This document shows positions 60,067 through 64,000 of a DNA stretch of 64,000 bases, piece by piece (the first letter of the stretch is position 1; each line of letters starts with the position of its first letter). This DNA is from Halorubrum cibi (lineage in GTDB: Archaea; Halobacteriota; Halobacteria; Halobacteriales; Haloferacaceae). Where the stretch lies: assembly GCF_900182635.1 (NCBI RefSeq), contig NZ_FXTD01000007.1, forward strand, positions 1-64,000, read 5' to 3'. The translations under genes were made by a program, and so were the position numbers. Under the pieces are notes generated by a model that made no database searches, had not been told where the DNA came from, and saw only the letters and a list, made by a program, of their open reading frames with translations.

Positions 60067-60573
60067 CGTTCACAACAGAGATGACCTCCCGTAAATAAGC
60101 AGCAGATCTCGATGTGCGGCTGACACGGTCTCTTCTGACTACTAAAAGGTAATTACGCTTCCAACTCCGCGTTCAACACATCTGAACGACGGTCGAAGCT
60201 CGTTGTAGATCACACGGGCCCATCCGATTGAATTCCGTAATTTATCCGGACATGTAGTGTGACGGCATCACACACGGAAATTCCAACACGTCTGGCTCTT
60301 CGATCGAGGGGCTTCTTGAAACGTTTCCCGTAATCCACCTCGGTACCATTCCATGTCCGCGTCTTCAGTCCCGAAATACGGCGGACTTGAGGGAGAAACA
60401 CTCATGGCATCCGTCTAACTACTACTACACATGATGACTGCCGATGGGTTGTTTCCGATCACCATCGCCCTCGACGATCCCAAAGGCGAACGACGATGGA
60501 CGGTCGGGCGAGAACGCTCTTCGCGTGGATCTCGGATCGTTCAAATCGAAGACGAGGGAATCCTCGCTTCACG
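60067..60573. other. 507-bp lower-GC intergenic region
   Basis: Separates the glycosylation genes from the beta-propeller receptor gene. A 63-residue open frame at 60210-60401 (minus) ends RRVGISVCDAVTLHVRINYG and may be a fragment of something once coding, but I cannot identify it. No RNA gene seen. Confidence 0.5.
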
Positions 60574-63147
60574 ATGAATCGGGACCGCTTCCGCCGGCGA
60601 ACCCTCCTCCGGGGCGTAGCTGGGACGCTCTCGGCCGCCGGAGTCACTCTCACCGGCATCGGCGGATCGACGTCGACCGCCTCGGCGACGAATCACGTAC
60701 CGGACCGGATCGTCTGTGTCGGCTCCGACGACGGGTCGATATACGCGATCGACGCCGCGACCGGAGACTCCGTCTGGCGGTTCACGGAGCCCGGAGACGC
60801 GGTCTCCTCCTCGCCGACCGTCGTCGACGGTGTGGCCTACGTGGGATCCGCTGACGGGTCGCTGTACGCGGTCGACGCGGCCGACGGATCGGCCGTGTGG
60901 TCCTTCGAGGTTGATGACGGTGAGAACGGGGGAATCGTCTCCTCACCGACCGTGATCAACGACCGGGTGTTCGTCGGCGCCAGCTCCGGCGCGGTCGTCG
61001 CGATCGATCGGAGCGAGGGAACGGAGGCGTGGCGCGTCTCCTCGCCGGCCGTCGTCTCCTCGCCGGCGGTCGACGGAGAGACGCTCTACGTTGGCACGGA
61101 GACGGGAGAGATCCTCGCGCTCGCAACCTCCGACGGGACGGAGCGGTGGCGGATCTCGGCTCCGGAGGACGGGATCTCCTCGTCGCCGGCGGTCGTCGAC
61201 GGGACGCTCTACGTCGGCTCGTTCGACAACCGGCTGTACGCGGTCGACGTCGAGGCCGGCGAGACGACCTGGAGTACGGACCTCGAAAACGTCGTGTTCT
61301 CCTCGCCGACGGTCGTCGATGGGACCGTCTACATCGGCAGCGTCGGCGTCGGCGTCGGCCTCCACGCGATCGAGGCCGCGACGGGCGACACGCGGTGGAC
61401 GACCGACGAAGTCGCCGGCGTGGTCTCCTCACCGACGGTCGTCGACGGAACCGTCTACGTCGGCTCCGTCGACGGATCGCTGTACGCGCACGACGCCGAG
61501 AGCGGCGAGCAGGCGTGGTCACGGAACACCGGCGATCAGATCAACTCCTCGCCGACGGTCCGGGAGAAGACGGTCTTCGTCGGGAACGCCGCCGGCGCAG
61601 TGTACGGGTTCGGAGTCGACGACGGCGAACGGCAGTGGCTCTTCGACGAGCCCGGAGACGCGGTCTTCTCCTCGCCGACCGTCGTCGACCTCGCCGGCGA
61701 CGGCCACGGCGTCGGATCGCGGACCTCGCTCGGGACGCTCGGACACCACCACGCGGCGGCGGGCGTCGAGTTCGAAGGAGATAGCGACTCCTCGGGCGGA
61801 TCGGCCGACTCGACCGACTCAACGGATTCGTCCGGGTCGACGGGATCGGACGACTCCACGAGCACCGACGGGTCAACGGACGGAAGCGGAGACGGTGGTT
61901 CCGGACAGACCCCACCGCCGTCGACGGACGGTTCTGGCTCGTCGGGGCTGACCGGCCACGTTCCCACGGTCGGACTCCTCGGCGCGGCCGGCGGGATCAC
62001 GGTCGGTGCGCTCGCAGCGTATCGATTCCTCGGGGGGAGTTCGGACGGGACGGCTTCGGGATCGGATCCGGGATCCCAGTCGAGACGATCGTCGGCAACC
62101 GATTCGGCGAACTCGGCAGGTGCCACGGACACCGTCGAACCGGAGGATCGAACTCCCGAAAGCGACAGGACGGAGGGCGCAGACACCGATGCCGAACCGG
62201 CGTCGTCCGCGTCAACGGGTTCCTCCTCGACCGCGTCCGCGAGCGGTTCGACCGAGTCGAAAGCCGACACGGAATCCGGCGAGGACGTCGAGTCCGGAGG
62301 CCGGGACGGAGCCGAGGACGTGAGCGAATCCGTGGGTGGCGTCGATACCGACGGTGCGGACGGGAGCGCGTTGCTCGCGGGGGTGAACGAACTCTCGTCG
62401 ATCGAACCGATCGGGTCGGTCGGGCCGCTCGCCGCGTACGCCGTCACCGACGAACGGATCGACGGCGGCGACGGACGGGTTCTGGCGCTTCCGGACGCCG
62501 CGGGGGAGGAGGACCTCGCGGGTCGGTTCAGTTCCGTCGCCACCGACTGGGGCAGCGTCAGCCACTACGACGGGATCGCCACGGTGTACGGGTTGGGAAC
62601 CGAGCCGTACCCGTGGGTGCTCACCGACCCGATCGAGGACGCCCCAACGCTCGGCGAGCACCTCGACGACCCGCCGACCGACCCCGCGGCCCGGCTGTCG
62701 CCGGTCGTCGACGCCGCCGAGGCGATGTCGCAGGCCAGCCGGTACACGGTCAGACACTACTACCTCTCGCCGGAGACGGTCCGCGTCGTCGGATCGGGTG
62801 CGGAGCCGACCGGGATCGTCGACGACTGGGGGATCGGTTCGGTGCCGGACACGCCCGAACACGGCACGCGTGCGGCCTCGCCGTACACCGCGCCCGAACA
62901 GCTCCCCGACTCCGAGGAGCCGCTCTGGCGGGGGAAACCCGACACGTACGCGCTCGGCGCGCTCGCGTACCACGCCGCGACGGGGAGCCCGCCCGCGGAC
63001 CACCGTCCCACGAAGCCGAGCGAACACGCCGGCGTCCCGTCGTCGATCGACCGCCCGATAACTCGCGCCATCGACCCGGACCCCGACGAGCGGTACGACT
63101 CGATCGGCGAGTTCGCGCGAGTCCTCAGGCTGGCGGTCTTCGACTGA
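60574..63147 (+). CDS. Tat-exported beta-propeller / membrane / pseudokinase receptor
   Basis: The 857-residue protein reads in order: Tat signal (RFRRRTLLRG, residues 5-14, AxA at ~36-38); PQQ-type beta-propeller repeats (about eight, each SSPTVVDGTVYVGSxDG, residues ~45-375); a Ser/Asp/Gly linker; one membrane helix (residues ~463-487, VPTVGLLGAAGGITVGALAA); a second long Ser/Glu linker (to ~595); and a protein-kinase fold (606-855). In the last, DWG (751-753) replaces DFG, APE (773-775) is kept, HRD is HYY (728-730), and the VAIK lysine is missing (RVLALP). Not expected to phosphorylate. The ATG at 60574 was chosen because the Tat signal follows directly; a start at 60496 would hide it. 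Alternative: an intracellular scaffold anchored outside-in. Confidence 0.86.
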   Translation: MNRDRFRRRTLLRGVAGTLSAAGVTLTGIGGSTSTASATNHVPDRIVCVGSDDGSIYAIDAATGDSVWRFTEPGDAVSSSPTVVDGVAYVGSADGSLYAVDAADGSAVWSFEVDDGENGGIVSSPTVINDRVFVGASSGAVVAIDRSEGTEAWRVSSPAVVSSPAVDGETLYVGTETGEILALATSDGTERWRISAPEDGISSSPAVVDGTLYVGSFDNRLYAVDVEAGETTWSTDLENVVFSSPTVVDGTVYIGSVGVGVGLHAIEAATGDTRWTTDEVAGVVSSPTVVDGTVYVGSVDGSLYAHDAESGEQAWSRNTGDQINSSPTVREKTVFVGNAAGAVYGFGVDDGERQWLFDEPGDAVFSSPTVVDLAGDGHGVGSRTSLGTLGHHHAAAGVEFEGDSDSSGGSADSTDSTDSSGSTGSDDSTSTDGSTDGSGDGGSGQTPPPSTDGSGSSGLTGHVPTVGLLGAAGGITVGALAAYRFLGGSSDGTASGSDPGSQSRRSSATDSANSAGATDTVEPEDRTPESDRTEGADTDAEPASSASTGSSSTASASGSTESKADTESGEDVESGGRDGAEDVSESVGGVDTDGADGSALLAGVNELSSIEPIGSVGPLAAYAVTDERIDGGDGRVLALPDAAGEEDLAGRFSSVATDWGSVSHYDGIATVYGLGTEPYPWVLTDPIEDAPTLGEHLDDPPTDPAARLSPVVDAAEAMSQASRYTVRHYYLSPETVRVVGSGAEPTGIVDDWGIGSVPDTPEHGTRAASPYTAPEQLPDSEEPLWRGKPDTYALGALAYHAATGSPPADHRPTKPSEHAGVPSSIDRPITRAIDPDPDERYDSIGEFARVLRLAVFD

Positions 63148-63227
63148 ACGACCGCCGTACGTCGACGGCACGGTCTCCGGCGGGTTCGATTTGATATCGG
63201 TATCGATATCGAGAATAGATGGAAAAA

Positions 63228-63236
63228 TGATATATC
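63228..63236 (+). promoter_or_regulatory. TATA box of the lipoprotein gene
   Basis: TGATATATC centred 29 bp upstream of ATG 63261. Confidence 0.55.
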
Positions 63237-63260
63237 TGGCGGCGGAAAAGGTGTCTCCGT

Positions 63261-63938
63261 ATGCCATCACGTCGTCGATTTCTGGTTGCGGGGGCCACGG
63301 CGGGGACGATCGCCCTCAGCGGGTGTACCGATGCTGTCGAGATCGCGACCCAAGAAGAGATCGAGCGGTCCGCGGAGCCAGCCGAGCCGGCCGAATCGAG
63401 CGTCGAGGAGACCGGCTTCGAGGAGGTTCGAAACGAGACGATCGTCGTCGAGGAGGAGTTCGAGGAGTTCGGCCAGCGTCGCGAGTTCACCGCGCGCACC
63501 GAGGTCCGTGCGTATCTCCGGGAGATACGATCCGACCTGACCGGCCAGGAGCAGTCGGTGTTCGCCGTCGTGAGCACGCCCGGCGTCTCCGCGGCCGGCC
63601 AACAGCTCAGCCCGCTCGCGAACATGGACGAGGAGGAGCTGATCGACGAGGCGCGCGACGAGATCAGCGCCGAGTACGAGGGCGAGATCCGCGACCCCGA
63701 ACTCGACGAGACGATCGAACAGGAGGTGTTCGGCGAGACCACCGAGGTGAGCGTCTACGAAGCGACAGTGATCCTCCCCGACGGCACCGAGGAGCGGGGA
63801 TACATCCACCTCACGATCGTCGAGCGCGGCGAGGACGTGGTCCTCGTCGCCGGCGCGTACCCCGCCGAGGTCGAGGGGGAACGCGAGCGGATCGAGCGGC
63901 TGTTCGAGTCGCTGGAGGTCGAAGAGTCGGGAGAGTGA
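63261..63938 (+). CDS. Tat-exported lipoprotein (DUF6517-like)
   Basis: The 225-residue protein has a Tat signal (SRRRFLVAGATAGTIALSGC) with lipobox Cys C22. The mature part is acidic with a beta-rich core (FGQRREFTARTEVRAYLRE, VSVYEATVILPDGTEERGYI, VVLVAGAYPAE), matching from memory a haloarchaeal family of surface lipoproteins without known function. It lies 113 bp after the receptor gene on the same strand but has its own promoter. Confidence 0.85.
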   Translation: MPSRRRFLVAGATAGTIALSGCTDAVEIATQEEIERSAEPAEPAESSVEETGFEEVRNETIVVEEEFEEFGQRREFTARTEVRAYLREIRSDLTGQEQSVFAVVSTPGVSAAGQQLSPLANMDEEELIDEARDEISAEYEGEIRDPELDETIEQEVFGETTEVSVYEATVILPDGTEERGYIHLTIVERGEDVVLVAGAYPAEVEGERERIERLFESLEVEESGE

Positions 63939-63950
63939 GAGGAGTGAGAG

Positions 63951-64000
63951 TTAGAAGTCGATGTTGATGTCCTGCGTCGTGGTTTCTCCCGAATCGACCT
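63951..64000 (-). CDS. C-terminal end of an unidentified leftward gene (cut by window edge)
   Basis: The minus strand reads ...VDSGETTTQDINIDF followed by TAA (63953-63951). The frame runs off the window. The acidic, Thr-rich end fits a haloarchaeal protein, but 15 residues do not identify it. Confidence 0.5.
   Translation of the reverse strand, partial: VDSGETTTQDINIDF

Noticed and set aside
60210-60401. 63-codon minus-strand open frame as a transposase remnant
   Set aside because: No catalytic motif or terminal repeats can be recognised; kept only as a remark on the spacer.
1-64000. tRNA, rRNA, CRISPR array and replication origin
   Set aside because: No tRNA-like T-arm/anticodon arrangements, rRNA sequences, regularly spaced repeats or Cdc6/ORB-type repeats were seen by reading; a tRNAscan or CRISPR search was not possible.

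Overview
The window is chromosomal DNA from a halophilic archaeon (class Halobacteria; a Halorubrum-like member of Haloferacales is my guess, not proven). Evidence: high GC with strongly third-position-GC codons, very acidic proteins, many start codons 25-30 bp downstream of a TATA box (leaderless transcripts), twin-arginine lipoproteins, and archaeal information-processing genes (TFB, S3ae, S15, Pcc1, proteasome beta, AglB). The left edge cuts the end of an IS6-type transposase; the right edge cuts the 3' end of a leftward gene.

Region 0.1-29.4 kb is a catabolic island for aromatic acids. It holds tandem UbiD-type decarboxylases with a metallo-beta-lactamase-fold protein; a thiolase plus an HMG-CoA-synthase-like/DUF35 fusion; aryl alcohol and aldehyde dehydrogenases; an acyl-CoA dehydrogenase; the phenylacetyl-CoA epoxidase genes paaA-D-B-C with a separate zinc-ribbon gene and a stand-alone 2Fe-2S ferredoxin; an aryl-CoA ligase; a GctAB-type CoA-transferase; a five-gene Liv-type ABC importer; three crotonases, a MaoC hydratase and a 3-hydroxyacyl-CoA dehydrogenase. 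Together these could take up an aromatic acid, activate it, epoxidise the ring and beta-oxidise the product. A 663-bp gene-free stretch (15530-16192) between two convergent gene ends carries three GTATAC-N6-GTATAC sites and two long imperfect palindromes; a related sequence sits just upstream of the paaA TATA box.

Region 29.4-52.3 kb is mostly housekeeping: rps15 / RecJ-like / pcc1 / rps3ae operon, NhaC antiporter with a small TRAM-like partner, PHP hydrolase, asparagine-synthetase-like protein, uracil-DNA glycosylase, proteasome beta, CDP-alcohol phosphotransferase, stomatin, TFB, aroD, a PurN-PurH fusion divergent from purB, methylmalonyl-CoA epimerase and mutase, and a formate/nitrite-type channel.

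Region 52.4-60.1 kb is an N-glycosylation locus: aglB followed after 6 bp by a DUF368 membrane protein (family of polyprenyl-phosphate transporters), then an AglG-like glycosyltransferase, a nucleotide-sugar dehydrogenase and a second GT2 enzyme. Base composition drops sharply inside the AglG-like gene, suggesting a recombination boundary.

Region 60.1-64 kb ends with what I consider the most novel object: an 857-residue protein with a Tat signal, an extracellular PQQ-type beta-propeller, one membrane helix, a long Ser/Asp linker and a cytoplasmic protein-kinase fold that has lost its catalytic residues, followed by a Tat lipoprotein.
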